From assembly GCA_965363355.1 (NCBI GenBank), contig CBDTTM010000159.1, positions 1-6,098 of the forward strand: DNA of 6,098 nucleotides, read 5' to 3'. This document shows, in pieces, positions 5,698 to 6,098 of this stretch (its first letter is position 1; the number at the start of each line of letters is the position of its first letter). Under the pieces are notes generated by a model. The model did not search any database, was not told the origin of the DNA, and was given only the letters and a program-made list of their open reading frames with translations. Position numbers and translations under genes: made by a program. The DNA is from CBDTTM01 sp965363355 (GTDB lineage Bacteria; Bacillota; Negativicutes; Selenomonadales; Selenomonadaceae).

Positions 5698-6098
5698 TTA
5701 TGTTTTGTATGTTAATGAACCATATAAACAAATCGCCCCGTCGTCTTTACATGAAGAAAGTAACTGTACTGCCGTTTTCTCCGCGAATACCACGCCTTGC
5801 TCAATCTCCGATAAAGGCAATAACACGAACCGCCTCTGCGCAAAATACGGATGCGGCAATACGAGCTCTTCCGTATTTTGCACCACATCATCAAATAACA
5901 AGATATCGATATCGATCGTTCGCGGGCCCCAATGCAGATGACGTTTTCGCCCAAGATTTTTTTCAATGAGCTGGCAGCGATGCAGCAGTTCTTCTGGGGA
6001 CAAGTCTGTTGTAATCGATACCACTGCATTTAAAAAATAGCTTTGCTCTTTAAAGCCAAACGGCTCTGTTTCATAAAGCGATGACACGCACGCAATGC
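5698..6098 (-). CDS. folK: FolK, HPPK (6-hydroxymethyl-7,8-dihydropterin pyrophosphokinase), C-terminal part, cut by window edge
   Basis: HPPK transfers pyrophosphate from ATP to 6-hydroxymethyl-dihydropterin, the step before dihydropteroate synthase in folate synthesis. About 132 residues are visible; members are usually near 160, so roughly the first 30 residues (the GSN segment) lie beyond position 6098. Visible marks: SSLYETEPFG, a pterin-pocket segment; YFLNAVVSI; EKNLGRKRHLHWGPR, the catalytic arginine loop; and the HPPK signature WGPRTIDIDILLF (5896-5931), whose two aspartates match the Mg2+-binding Asp95/Asp97 of the E. coli enzyme. LPHPYFAQRRFVLLPLSEI follows, with the conserved His. 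The frame is open to the window edge, and the GTG at 6085-6087 is internal to the fold, not a start. The gene ends in TAA at 5698-5700, right before a strong terminator, so it is the last gene of its operon, probably other folate genes. Confidence 0.93.
   Translation of the reverse strand, partial: IACVSSLYETEPFGFKEQSYFLNAVVSITTDLSPEELLHRCQLIEKNLGRKRHLHWGPRTIDIDILLFDDVVQNTEELVLPHPYFAQRRFVLLPLSEIEQGVVFAEKTAVQLLSSCKDDGAICLYGSLTYKT

Noticed and set aside
5900..5920. Repeated ATCGAT units on the plus strand
   Set aside because: They come from the codons of the conserved RTIDIDIL motif of FolK, not from an independent repeat.
5561..5941. Plus-strand open frame of 126 codons across the dprA promoter region and folK
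   Set aside because: It spans the terminator and promoter region and then runs antisense to the HPPK signature; not a gene.

Overview
The window carries a housekeeping block of a Bacillota (Firmicutes) chromosome. Every recognisable gene is on the minus strand, so transcription runs from high to low coordinates. In that order the genes are: the 3' part of folK (cut by the right edge), dprA, topA, trmFO, a probable 43-codon cysteine-rich small gene, and the first 58 codons of codY (cut by the left edge). CodY, folate-dependent TrmFO, a Shine-Dalgarno element matching the Bacillota 16S 3' end, GTG/TTG starts and the dprA-topA-trmFO-...-codY order all point to Bacillota. Negativicutes (Selenomonadales/Veillonellales-like) is my best guess at the class, but the sequence alone does not prove it.

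Right part (5472-6098): folK ends at 5698 and is followed at once by a strong intrinsic terminator (5660-5693). The AT-rich gap up to dprA holds two promoter candidates. The better one is an extended -10 promoter (TGG-TATAAT) with a predicted RNA start about 50 nt before the dprA ATG.

Central part (743-5471): dprA, topA and trmFO form a tight operon. The dprA stop and topA GTG start overlap in GTGA, and trmFO starts 14 nt after topA ends. DprA protects single-stranded DNA and loads RecA on it, TopA relaxes negative supercoils, and TrmFO makes m5U54 in tRNA. TopA has three C-terminal zinc ribbons and then a 73-residue Lys/Ala-rich tail.

Left part (1-742): the classical Bacillus order has xerC(codV)-hslV(clpQ)-hslU(clpY) between trmFO and codY. 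Here those genes are absent and replaced by about 570 bp. Right after trmFO lies a small ORF with a 13-nt perfect Shine-Dalgarno and a CxxC-x3-CxxC motif. A poorly coding stretch follows that may hold a remnant of the xerC 3' end, a 20-bp perfect palindrome, and an AT-rich codY leader with a candidate CodY box. The most interesting part of the window is this replaced segment. I see no CRISPR array, complete mobile element, tRNA or rRNA.
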